Positions 32,646 to 44,700 of a stretch of 64,000 nucleotides of DNA are shown one piece after another. Below the pieces are notes generated by a model. That model was not told the origin of the DNA and searched no databases. It was given only the letters and a program-made list of their open reading frames with translations. Both the position numbers and the translations under genes were made by a program. Each line of letters opens with the position of its first letter. Within the stretch, counting starts at the first letter, position 1. Origin of the DNA: Pleodorina starrii (taxonomy: Eukaryota; Chlorophyta; Chlorophyceae; Chlamydomonadales; Volvocaceae); the NCBI GenBank assembly GCA_030267565.1, contig BRXU01000016.1, positions 1,180,501 to 1,244,500 on the forward strand, given 5' to 3'.

Positions 32646-34310
32646 GCTGTCGGCCCGCAAATGCCTTGCTTGCTTGCGGTTAGCACAGATATTTGCCAGT
32701 TGCGGGTCCTCCTCCTTTGGCGCTTTCTCCTGATGTAGTAGTAGTACTTGTTACAGTGGGCCCGCCCCGGACCGTCAGATGGGTAGAGCCGGTGGGCCAT
32801 CTGGCCTGGCACTGCCGCTGGGTTTCTCAGGCAGGAGTTCCTCCACCCGGACCAGACAACACGAGCTACCCAACCAAGAGTGCATGAGCCCAACGTAGGC
32901 GACCAGTGGGTCACTACCATGGGGGACCTTGCCTTGAGGCTCCCCATCCAGCTGCGGTCTACTGCCCACTCATTGCTGGATTCTTTCGCAAATCTGACAG
33001 TAACCCACGGGCTGCAACCGGGGGAATCACTTGCCCAGAGAGCACCCAAAACAAAAAAGACTTGCTGCTTGCCCCTCATCCGGGGGTACCGGCCGGGCGC
33101 ATACATGATGTGACAGTGGCGGTGCATCCTCTGTCCTTCGTTCTTGTGCTAGGGCAGGCATTTGTGGCCGTTGGTGCGAGATTACAGCGCGGGTTATTGG
33201 GACAGAGGGAAGCCTGATGAGGAGAAGTCATGGGAGCTATGACGGGGAAAAGGTCCGTGGTTGCGCTCGGCCAGGACACTTGACGTCCGGGCCACTTAGT
33301 CACGGCATTGGGTTACGCCGCTTGGCAGTTTCCACTATTATCGTAATGGATTGCTATGTCCAAAATTTGGGCGTCAACGGCCGACTTTGATTTTTCAGGT
33401 GTCGCTTCGGAACTGTCGAAAAGGGCAGCCGAAGGGCAGCCGAACGCAATACCCGGGAAAACCAACGTCATATTCACGGCACGCCGCTTGGAAGGTATCA
33501 GTATTGTAACATAAGAATGCTAAGTGCTAAATTTCGCGTTCATTGACGGACTGCGATTTACGCGGTAAGGTCTCGCATAGGTGACCCATGGGACAGCGAA
33601 CGGTGACGTCAAGCCGAACCTTTTAGCATAGGATAATTGCGACGTCTGTGGAGTACAGGGGTTCGATTTCAGTTCAGTAATTTTCCCACTTAGGTAAAGG
33701 CTCCGTCGGAAGAGGATCCACCCCGCCGGTGCGCTCCTTGCCAGCTGTCACAGCAGGGACTTCCATAAACACTTGCAGACTGCAACTCGACATAGCAGGT
33801 TTGTCATGTTTGTACCATGTTACAGTGTACCCAAACGGGTCGTCGGTGCATACATCCCTGCCGGCCGCGTCAGAAGGGGAGTACTTAACCGCACCAAACA
33901 CTGCTGCGGCCGAAGCCCACAACGCCCACTAGGGCACAAGCAACCAGAGACTCAACCTCGACCAGCCTTACTCAGGGGAAAACTCAGGACAGACGACCCG
34001 TACACCAGGATAAAGACCACACATGGCGTGGTGGCCAGCACGGGCTCCCGATCAGCCGCCTACCACCTGACAGGCGCACGGGGCTCTGCCAGAAAGCTCG
34101 AAGTCTCAGCCGGCCATATATTGCCGGCGGCTCATGGAAGGCGGCTCATGCATTGCCGGGTGGCCCCAAGGACGGGAGGGCGGAAAGGCGATTGGCGCCC
34201 CCACCCAACAGCAGCGCGTCACCAGCCCGCTATTACGGTGCTGCACGCTCCCCAGGCTACACGAACCCTAGGCATCGTTAATGGGCGGGGGTCGAACACA
34301 CACTAGGCGA
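32646..34310. other. no recognised gene
   Basis: Open frames at 32880-33113 (plus) and 33922-33674 (minus, with YTVTWYKHDKPAMSSCSLQV) have ordinary amino-acid composition but no splice context or family I can name. They may be transposon relics. Confidence 0.35.
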
Positions 34311-34317
34311 CCAGTCA

Positions 34318-34700
34318 CCACTCGCAAAATGGGATGGTGAGCTCCCACCGTGTCCCAGCCGCGGCGGCCAACCCCTGCAGCCAGCCCCAGACGTTGGCGA
34401 CTGCCCGACGCGCTGCCCGGTTGGCGGGCGACTCCCTAGGGGCGTCCCCAGCCGCCATGTACCTGCGACCAGTCGTACCGGTCCTACATCGCGCCTACGG
34501 CCGCCACAACGACCACATTCCACACGCACTGCTCCAACCCCAGCGGAGAGGAGACCAACCAAAGTTGCTCCCGGCGGACAGAAGCGCCTACCCGAGCCTC
34601 CAGTTGCTCCAGAACAGCTTGTGCCACCCGGCAATGGCCAGTGGTCCCGGCCGCGCCAGGAACTGCCCACACCCATAGCGTGTGGGGGCCGCATTCCGCA
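34318..34700 (-). pseudogene. second decayed retroelement C-terminus of the 30-kb family
   Basis: Minus-strand pieces align with the remnant at 29.75-31.14 kb: VAQAVLEQLEARVG, VRREQLWLVSSPLGLEQCVWNVVVVAAVGAM (compare RQQIWLAQAPPGCEQAPWDV and IALAALSAM), then in another frame ANRAARRAVANVWGWLQGLAA (compare RARAVTDFWARLRSFAAL). The frame changes and lost cysteines mean it is dead and older than the first copy. Confidence 0.5.
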
Positions 34701-34944
34701 TATGTGAATCACTCACAAGAGCGGAATCCCATCGACAGTCAGCCCCCCGTTGGCCCCCCGTTGGCAGCTCCAGCGTCGCCTGCAACGGGTTGCCCAGCGT
34801 CCGCAACGCCCAACAGCCCGTGAGGGCCGGGCGCCTGGCCTCCAATCCTGCTGGGTGGGTACCCGGGACTAGGCAGCAGTGGTTTACCCCAAAGGGACGT
34901 GTTACACACCACGCTCCCGGAGCCAAGGGTTCCTTACTATCATC

Positions 34945-35006
34945 CGGTGGGAGCTAGGCGAGGGCCCTTGCCACCGGTAGGAGCTAGGCGAGGGCCCTTG
35001 CCACCC
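34945..35006 (+). repeat. 31-bp direct duplication
   Basis: GGAGCTAGGCGAGGGCCCTT with flanks occurs twice in tandem. Confidence 0.9.
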
Positions 35007-35732
35007 GCCGCGCCTCCTTCGGAAGCTCCCCACCTTGAGCCCCGGGGGGGCCTGGGTGGCGGTTAGCACGCCCAGGGGCCGAAACCCGGCCGAACCAGCA
35101 GCAACAACTGTATCCACGTCCCGCTGCCACGATTGTAATTGAAGTCCAGCCCAGCCGGGTGTGCTTCCCCCATCACCAGCTGTACAGCCCAGCCGGCCCA
35201 TCATGTTGGGAATGGCAGGCTGGAACTGACGGTCGACAGAACCTACCTTCAACTTCTTGGCAACAAGCTCTCCGTCAACGCAATTTGAGGTTATTGATAC
35301 CGATAAATGGTTAGACGTTTGTTGGCAAGGCGAGGCCATAAATAGATCGGCGCTTGAGCAGTGAAACAGTAAGAGACATTGCCGGTTTGGTAATTTTCGC
35401 CAATCTTATATTATCGTCAGGCAAAACGTGGTATCCAGTAGCGTAATTAGCAGGCCTTGTACGGTTCATGCGGGACGTGCGACTCAGATCACCCTCCCTT
35501 CCTCTCAGGCAAACGTCAGGCGATTCCAAACCGTTGCGTAAGGTATACGTGCTTCAACTCGTTTCTGATTTGGTTAGTACGGTCTTGGCGTACTGGACGA
35601 GCGACTCACGTTGGCTTGGATTCTAGCGGCCCATCTGCAATTTGGATGGCACGGGCTCATGGACGATTATTAATCACTTTCTCGCATAGCGCAGCACTGG
35701 ATATGTAGTGATAACACATAGTTGTGGGAAAC
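35007..35732. other. upstream region of the large GAF/membrane gene
   Basis: The last 350 bp become AT-richer. No TATA box or other promoter element could be assigned with confidence. Confidence 0.35.
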
Positions 35733-38700
35733 ATGCTTTGCTGTTTTGGGCGGCCTGCCGTGGGACAGCCTAGGACGGCTCCTCCGCTGCAGACAGAGCC
35801 TACAAGCGCCCCGGATGATAGGGCTGAAAAAGTCCAACCGGTGCAGTGCCTTGAAATTGTGCCGCCTGCTGGACCTGCGGTTAACCCAGTACCACCGCCT
35901 GAACTGGCACTGCCTAGAGACGCACAGCTCACGTATGAAGAACCATGGCGTGCAAAGCTGTCTCAGCGCCTGGCTGCGTTGGTGGCAGCTTCAGGACTTG
36001 GTGCTGCTGGGTAAGAGCCGTCCGAGTTGTCACGTTCCCTTTTGAGGCTTATAAGTTCTCATATATGCACACGCAGTTGCTGGGTGTGTTCGGAGGACCG
36101 AGGAAAGTGCTTCCTGATAGCGGCAGCACCGAGCGCCACGGGGAACTTTAATTGCTGTGCGCTGCATGGCCGTTCCTTGGGCTCAACGATTGACCTCGAG
36201 AACGACGGAGGCTCGAGCATTGCCTCCGCTATCTCTACGAAGGTGACTTGACAATGCTTCGCGGGCAATATGCTTTTCCCACACAGAGCACCAACGGAGC
36301 AATGCAACGACCTGTGCGTTTTTTCTTTTGGATTACAGGCACCGGTGGCTGCTGCAGTTTGGCCAACGGGGCACGCACCAGGTACCGACATTCCAGCGGA
36401 CTTGCGTCAGCTGTATGAATGTCTGTGCCTCTCCGCTTCTGGTCTTCGGGCTGGACAGAGCAGCACGGCCTCCACGAGGGGATGGCATGTTGCAGTGCTG
36501 CCGCTCGTGGTACACAACACAGCCGTCGGAGCCTTGGTCGTGGCGGGGCCAGTTGAGTCGCCTGCAGCGAACTCCGAGACCGTGGAGGGCTGTGATAAGG
36601 CTGCGGTGGACGCCGTCACGGCATCTCGTATGTCAGCTGCGGCCGACATAGCAGACGAGTTTTTTGGCACTGATCTGGAACGGTTACACGCAGAGAGGGT
36701 ACGTTTCGCAGGAGTGCTGGGAAACCGAACTAGCGGTGCAGGGCCAGGGAGTCCCCCGTGATTACCCCCGTGGGAACGACCGTTGGGCTGTAGGGCAGGT
36801 CTGGCTTCGGTATTTGCATCATTCTGGGGAACGAGTTAAAACCCACCAGTCCCGCAGGAGTCAGTCCTCCCGATTTGGGTTAAAGGCTTTCTCTAAAACA
36901 AATTGTTTCAAAATGTTTTAGACAACGTCCGTCGACGGTGCTGCTGAGCGAGGTATATATGCTGCAGTCACCCGCTTTATTCATGGCCCTGACCGGCTGG
37001 GCGCCGCATGTCGCCTTTCTCTCCCGCACGTGCGGCTGTTGACACCCTTGCCCTCCAACCCACCCCACCCCGGCCGGGTGCGCGTCCCGCGATCCGCATC
37101 TGTGGTAAATCAATCCTGTCGCTTCGCACCTGCATTTCTCTGTGTGCTGCTCTCCCACGACAGGTCGTGTCTCTGGCGGCGGCCGTGTCGGCGGCGCCCG
37201 ATCACGCGTCCGCGGTGCGCAATGCCGCTCCCAGCATTTTTGCGCTTCTTCCGAACGCTCCGCCCGGCACCACGCCAGCCAACGCCAGCACCGCGCCGCA
37301 GGCGCACCTGCCATCTCCGACAATGCCTTTGTCCTCACCACCAGTACCGTCGGCGCCCTCAGGAGCGGCGCAGCCGCAGCCACCGGCCAGCTATGAGCTG
37401 GTTGTCACGACCGGCTTGGTCCTTTCACGGAGTTCAGGGTCGGCGCGCTCGTGCGCCCCCAGCAACAGCGCCATCGCCGCGGCGCCCGCTTACACCCCAA
37501 CCGCCAACTGCAACGGCAACGTCAGGGCCGCAAATAACGGCTCGCCCGGCGCCAGCGGGGCGCAGCTGCACCTGTACTGCGGTGCCGGCGGCAAACCGGC
37601 ACCCATTCTTCCGGCCAGCGAAACCCTCATCATGCGCGCTCCAATCCGCGCAGATGCGCTGGCGGCGATGCTAAAGGAGGCCTTGGCCGCGCCCGTCAGC
37701 AGCGCCGGGCTGGCGGTCGCGGCATCAAGGCAGCTGCATCCAAGCGCAACCAGCGGCGGCGCCGCGCGGGCCGCGAGCGCCAACACGGCCGGCGGGCTGC
37801 AGAACCAGCAGCAGAACCAGCAGAAGCTGATGGCCCTGCGCTGCCCAGAGGACGAGCTGCCGCCCTCGCAGCCCCGCGCTGACCTGGCTGCGCTGGAGGC
37901 TGCGGGCGCCCGCGCCCCGCACGGCTCCGTGGTGCTCGCCTCGTGCCCTCTTCGGAGCTTCATGTGCGCGGTCGTGGCATATGTATGCGTCGCGCCGGCG
38001 GCGGCGGTGGCAGCGGCCGTCGGGAGTGGCGGCGGCGGCGGTGGTGTCGTGCAGTGCAACCCACATGGGGCGGCGGGGGCAACCGTTGAGGAGGCGAGCG
38101 TGCCAGCTGCGACGACCGCGTCGTCATCGTCTGTGCAGTTGCCCCAGCTGCCGGAGGCGGAGTTGAAGCTCATTCTGCATCACGTTAGCAGCGCTGTGGA
38201 GGTGGGTCGGGCTATCCGTCGTTATATGGGTTCGTTTAACGTCCATACACTCTTCCTTTTGCGTCGCCTTGGTTACGTTGCCGGTAGTGCATTTAATTTA
38301 TGAGGTACAATTTCATTAATGGGTAGTTTGTTGCCATTGTCCATACGGAAGCTTTGCTGCGCTGCGCAGGCTCTGGCGGGCGCGTTTGAGCATCGGCTGG
38401 CCTCCAGCTGCCCCGTGTCGCCGGCGCGGCTGGGCAGCAGGGCGCTCTGCGCCATGGACGTCACGGCGGACACATCGGGCCATGTATCGGTATCGTTCGC
38501 GGGCACTGAGGGTGAGCCTCCCTTCGTGCGTGCATATGTGCGATGGCCAGCGCGTGAATGGGCCGCCCAGGCCCCGCGTTTGCGTGTCCGGACGCGCGTC
38601 GGCTCGGCGTTGCGTGTGTTTGGTTGAGATTCCTGGTGGGGGTGATCCACAGACCGGGCCTGGTTGGGCCTCACAGGAGGGCACGGCATGTGGGTTGGGG

Positions 38701-41700
38701 TGCAGGGCCGCCAATGGCCAACTGGCTGGCCAACTGGAAGAAGTGAAACGTGAAGAGCCACGCAGATGCCAGAATTGAAGCTCAGCATCCGCCGCCGCTC
38801 TGCGCCACGCCACCTTGCACTTCGCTGGCCCCGCGTTGCCCTCCGCGCACCACCTCTCCATGTAGGCGAAGACTCGAACGGCTTCTGGGGCAGCGCCAGC
38901 GGCCCTATCCTGAGCGGCGAGTCTATCCCCACCTCCCATACCGCCGCAATGCCCGGCGCAAGCCCCAGCGCCAGCGCCAGTGCCGCGGGATTTTCCTTCG
39001 GCCGCAACCCCGAGGTCAGGGCGCTGCAGGCGGTGCCCGGCTGCGCCAAGGCCGTCGCGCCGGGGCCGGCCGGGGCGCCGGCCAGCCCGCTCGCCGTGAG
39101 CAGCTTCGCGGTGTCGCGCGTCTCTGCTACGGACCTGTGCTCGACCAACACCGGGGTATCGGGTGAAGAGGACGACGACGAGTCCTCGGGGTACGTGTCC
39201 GCCGCGACCTTCGAGGCCGACATGGCGAGCAACGAGTCAGTGGCAGTCGGACGGAAGGCGTCAGCCGCCGGCGTCGAAGTCGGCTGCACCTCCGACCAGC
39301 TCCCGCCGCTACCGCCGCCACCGCCGCCGCAGCAGCAGCCCGTCGCCCAGTCGCCGCCGGACGTGACCGCTGCCGGCGGCTCGGCGCTGGAGGCCGCGGC
39401 TGCTTGTGCCGCTGCGTCGGCTGCGGCGGCGGTAGCGGGCGGACCGTCACTGGCGAAGGCCCCTAGCATTAGTGGTCGAGTGGAGCTGAAAGCACCACCT
39501 CCGAACGACACGGATGTGTCTCAAGACACGGCGATGGAATCCGTGAGGCCTGCAGCTACAAGCGCGGTTGTAGTGGCGGCGGCGGGAACGGGGGCCCGCA
39601 GCGATAGCGGCTGCGCCGCCGCATCTTCCTCCGGCGGCAGCTGTCCTTCCGGAGTTGAAACCACAATCAAGGCCCTCACCTGCAGCACGCTGGAAAACGA
39701 CTGCGCCGGCTGCCGTCAGTCCCCATCGCAGCGTCATCCCAGCGGGAGCACGGGTGCGCCCGCGGCGGCGCAGCTTGCAGCGGTGCAAATCATGCCCATG
39801 GGCGGGGCCCCCGTCCTCCTTGCGCGCGTGCCTCACCCTGGCGCCACGGGGCGCCTGCTTGTGTCGCGCGAGGGCAGCGCTGGCGACACCGCCGCCGCTG
39901 CCGCCGCCGCTCCCGTCTCACTGGGCTCTCACCACAGTAACCACAGCACCTTTCAGGCCCCTGCTGCGACTGGTTCTACGGCTGCTGCATCCGCTGTCGC
40001 TTGCGCTCATCAATATGGTGGCAGCGGCGGCAACAGCAGCAGCAGCAGTAGGTGCCCGATGGAGGTATCCAGGCTGGCACAGGCATTGAGTCAGGGCCAA
40101 GCGCGCTTGTCGTTCGAGGACGGGGCGCTGCCGTTGCGGGGCATTGGCGGCGCTAGCGGGCCGGGCGGAGGTTACGCGGCAGGCGGCGGTGTTGGGCCAA
40201 GCGCCGGCGGGGAGCAGATGCTGCGGGCGGCGATGATCCGCAACCGCTCCAAAGACTGGTCGGACCAGGCGGCAGAACCGGACGGCCTCGACAGCAGGTG
40301 GGTGGTGGGATGGGGTGACTTGGGCTGCGTGGCGGCAACGGAGGGGCCGGGCGGCTCAACGAGGATGTGCAAGAGCGGGTGTTGGCGCCGGCCGCTGGGC
40401 AGCACGCGCGCAGTCCTTAGCCGTGCGGAAAACGCGCGCAGTCAGCCTGCTTGTTCGCTAACTGTCAGCAGCTGGAACCTCGGAAGTGGGAGTTGTGTCC
40501 GTATGGACGCGTGCTTGCCCATGTCGCGTGCGGGAAGGGTGAATGGCTTTTGTGGGTACGATGACGATGTGGCGCGGTGCTCCAATTCTCCCCGTGCGCC
40601 TGCCTGGGTGACGTCTCCGGCGCTCTCATGTCTTCTAGCCATGTGCTGTCGTTACTTATTCGGCCTTGATTTGATCTGAGCGCAGGATAACACAATCGGG
40701 GGCAGCGCTGCCGCCGCCGGGGCCCCGTCCCGTCAAGGTTCTATCTCTGGACAAGGCCGCCCAGCAGCTGCTGCGGTCCTCCGGGTCGTCAGCGGGTGTG
40801 ACAATGCAGCCGGCGCTGCTACCGCCGCCGATGCTGCAGCTACAGGAGCACCAGCAGCAGTTGCCCCTGTCGGACCGCCCCCACCGACAGGCCGGCGCCG
40901 CAGCGCAAGATGGAAAGGACGGTCCACAGCCGACGGGCCATACCAGCCCCATGGCAGCCGCCGCGACGGCGGTGACGCCGCCTCCATATGTGCCGTTCAT
41001 GCCGCGCCGCCTGAACAGGATGTACCTGCCGTCGTCGGCCCTTGCCGCTGCCGGCCCAGGCGCAAGCGCCGCCATGGGCAGCGGCGCTGTGCCGGCGAAT
41101 CCCGCTGACCTTGCAATGGCGACGCACATCGCCGGGTCCTCCTTGAACGCCGTTGGGGCAACGACGCCGCCTCCGCCCCCACAGCCGATTCAGCTCAGCG
41201 CACGGGCCATTGACCATAACGGCAATGCGGCAACGGCGGTGGGAGCCGCGTCGCTGGCTGCGCGTGCCTCTACGGGGCAGCCCGGGCTCGCACTACCGGC
41301 CCTCGACGGCCCTGTTCGGCTGCTGGCAGGTCTTACCCCCAGACCAGTCGCTATCGGGAGCCCCATCTCACCAGCTAGAACCGCCCCACCGGCGGTGGAC
41401 CCGGCGAGCACGCCCCCGCCGACCCTTCGCCCGCCCGCCTCCGCCACGTCACCCACCCAGCGCTGCGCGTCGCCGTCTGCGGCCGTGGCAGCCGTCGCGG
41501 CCGCCATGGCAGCGGCGCGCGCCGCTGGCGTGGCCGCGGGCGCCGAGTCGCCGGCCGCGTCGGCGAACAGCCAGAGGAGCCGCCAGCTGAGTGACTACGC
41601 CATACCGGAGGATGCGCCGCTCGAGTACACGGTTTCGGAGACGGTGGCCATGATGCGCATGCTGGCCCAGGCGCGCGGTGTGCACCTCTCCTCGCGCATG

Positions 41701-44700
41701 CGGCGCGTGCGTGTTACCGCCAAGATCCAGTCAGCGCACCCGGAGGCTCTGCCGCCCGACCTGCCCTCAAGGCTCGCCAAGGCGGGGCTACTGGCGCAAC
41801 CCGCCGGCAGCGGCGCCGGCGCCGGCGGCCTGTTTGGCGGCAGCAGCGGCGGCGGCGCCGGCGGCACGTGGGTACTCACCGGCGTCGCTGCGCGACGGGG
41901 ATGCATTGAGCTCGTGTTCGATGTGGTGCAGGTGCTGGACAGCGGCGGCAGCGTCTTTGAGCCGCAGTCGCAGATCGAGGCATCCGCGGCGGTGGCGCTG
42001 CGGCGCGGCGCCTCCCCGACGAACGTCCACCGTCGCGTCTCATCGCCGCAGCTGAGCGCCCGACAGCCGCCGGTCATCCCGGGCGCGAGCCAGGCTGGCT
42101 CTGCGCCCGGCGGCTGCGCCTACGTGCCGTTCAGCCAGATCGCGCAGCCCCAGAGATCTGGGCAGCTGTCGGGAGGAAGCGGCGGCGGCTTCCAGGGCTA
42201 TCGCCGCTGGCAAGGCGCCGACAGGGACGGGCCGGGTGACCTGCGGGACTTTGCTGAGGCGGTGGAGGATGACGCGGCGGTGGGGCTGCAGCCGCAGGGC
42301 ATGTGCGGCGGCGCCGGAGCTCCCAAGCTGCAGGCGGCTGCCATGGCGGCAGCGGCGGCAGCCGGGGAGCAGCACTGGCTGCGGAGCACCTGCGGCGTGC
42401 GGCCCGAGGCGGTGGCGGCGGTGCTGCAGGGCTGTGGGCTGCTCAGCGCCGGCAACGATCCGTTTGTGGACGTGCAGATTGGCCACACGGCCGCGGGCGC
42501 TGCGACGCTGCACTGGGATGCGGCCAGCGGGCAGTGGCTGGCGGCCAGCGGCGGTCTCGGCGGCCTCGCCGCGGCCGCGGGCGGCCCGCTGGAGGCGCCG
42601 ACGCTATGGCTGCCCTGCGCCGTCGCGGTGCTGGCCCGGGGGGCACGCTGCCTTCAGGACATCCGCGTGGTCTCCACTGCCGGCAGCGGCGGCATCGCCG
42701 GCATGGACGTGGTGGATGAGGTGACGGTGCGCTCTGCCTACGGCTTCCTGCCGGTCCGCGTGGCGGGGGGCCTGCGCATGCGTGCAGGCGGCGCCGGCGC
42801 CAGCAGCTCTGCACCGCCGCTGCCGCTGCTGCTGGAAGATGACCCCGTGGCGGAGGCGCTGGCGGAAGGCGCCTGCTGCTGGCGTATCATGGACGTCGGC
42901 GGCGCGCTGCCGCGCAGCGGCGGCCTGCTGCTGGTTGAGTTCCGCCGCACCCCCACGGCAGCAGTGCCGCCGCCGCCGGCGGCAGGGGCTGCCGCAGCCG
43001 CCGCCGCCCCTAGGCCCGCGTCGCTGGTGGACGCTCCTCCGCTCGCTGCTGCGGTGACGAGTGCGCCGGTGCCGCTGCTGGTGCTGCCGGAGCAGCATGC
43101 CGCCGCGGCGTCGGAGCTGCAGCGGCTTCGTGCGTTCATGGCGCGGCTGCTGCTGGGGTCCGAGGACGTGCTGCGTGGCGCGCCGCCGGCGGCCGGTGCT
43201 GCGATCACGGCGGCGGCGCGCGCCGAAGCCGCGGCGCAGGTGGAGATGGCCTGTCAGCAATTGCTGATGGACATCGGCGCACTCGTCGACGCGGCAGCCG
43301 CAGCCGCCGCCGCTGAAGCCCGCACCGCGGCAGTCCCCGCCGCAGCCGCAGCCGCCGCTGCCCCGTCGCCGACGATGCCAGCCTCAATCGGGCCGTCCTC
43401 GGCTCCCGGCCTGTTCGTCTCCTCTCACACCGGCTACTCCACCAGTGGCGGCGGTGCCGCGACCGGTGCCCCCGCAGCCATCCGGCCGCCGCCGCACAGC
43501 TTTAGCGAGGCGCAGTCGTCCGGCCACGCCAAGCAGCAGCAGCAGCTGCCTGAGCTGCAGCAGCTGCAGCAGCTTCAGTCGAAGTCACAGCCTGGCAGCG
43601 GCGGCGTGGCGGCGGCGGCGGCGGCCACGTACCAGCAGCAGCTGCCGGAGCTGCAGGCCAGCCCCGTGTGTACGACCGACGCGCTGTCCTCGATGCCTTC
43701 CTGCAGCTCCCCTCTCACGATCCTGGGCGGCTGCGCGCCGGGGCCCGCCAGTGAGCTGGCTGCAGCCTGGGAGAGCGGGGCAGGCGGCGGTTCCGGTGGA
43801 GGCGGCGGTCGTGGCGGCCCGCCTTCCGACCAGTCGGCTTGCAGGTTCGCCGATGACATGGCGGGCCACCTGCAGGTGCGCAGCGCGTCATCGGGCGGCG
43901 GCGGTGGCGGCGTGACGGAGTACGGCGAGCACCTGATGGATGTGGCCTGTACTGTGCTGGCGGGCTGCTGCGCCGCGGGCATGCCGCACACTGCGTTGTT
44001 GGTGCTGCACACCGCCTGTGGGAAACTGTCGCTGGCGGCGCCGGAGGTGCTGCTGGCGGAGGCGGGCGCCGACCCGCGGGTCTGTCTGGAGCTGCTGTCG
44101 GCCTACATGACTCAGACGCGCCAGGGCGCCAGGTGGACCGCCGTCGATGACGGCAGCGGCGGCGGCGGCCCATGGGCCGCCGCTGCGTTTGCTGGCGCGG
44201 CGCCCGCGGGCGAGGCTCCGCCGTCGGGCAGCGGCGGCGACGCCACTGCGGTGTCCGTCAGGGCCGCGGTTCGGGGCCGCCTCAGCCGCAGCGAGGCCGA
44301 GTGGAGCGTCGCCACCGACGGCCAAGCCGCGGCCAACAGTTCTCTCAGCCGCAGCCACAGCCTGGCGATGATGTTGGTGGGCTCGCGGTCTAGCCCCGCC
44401 CACGGTACCACGCCCCTGATCATGCGGCAGCGCTCGGAGCTGGAGGCGTCGAGCGGCGAGTTCGTCGGCTGGCAGCCGGTGGATGCCCCGGCCGAGGTGC
44501 CGGAGCCGCAGCTGCACGTAAAACAGGTGCAGGAGTCGGCGCGAGGGCAGCAGCAGGGCACGGAAGGTAGGTCGGAGCAGGAGAAGGAAGGGGAGGAAGG
44601 CTCGGGCGCGGCGGGGCGGGTCGATGCCCAGGAGGAGGCGACCGCATGGCGCGAGGCGGCGGAGGCCGCGCTGGCATCTCGGACGGCGTCGCCGCCGTCG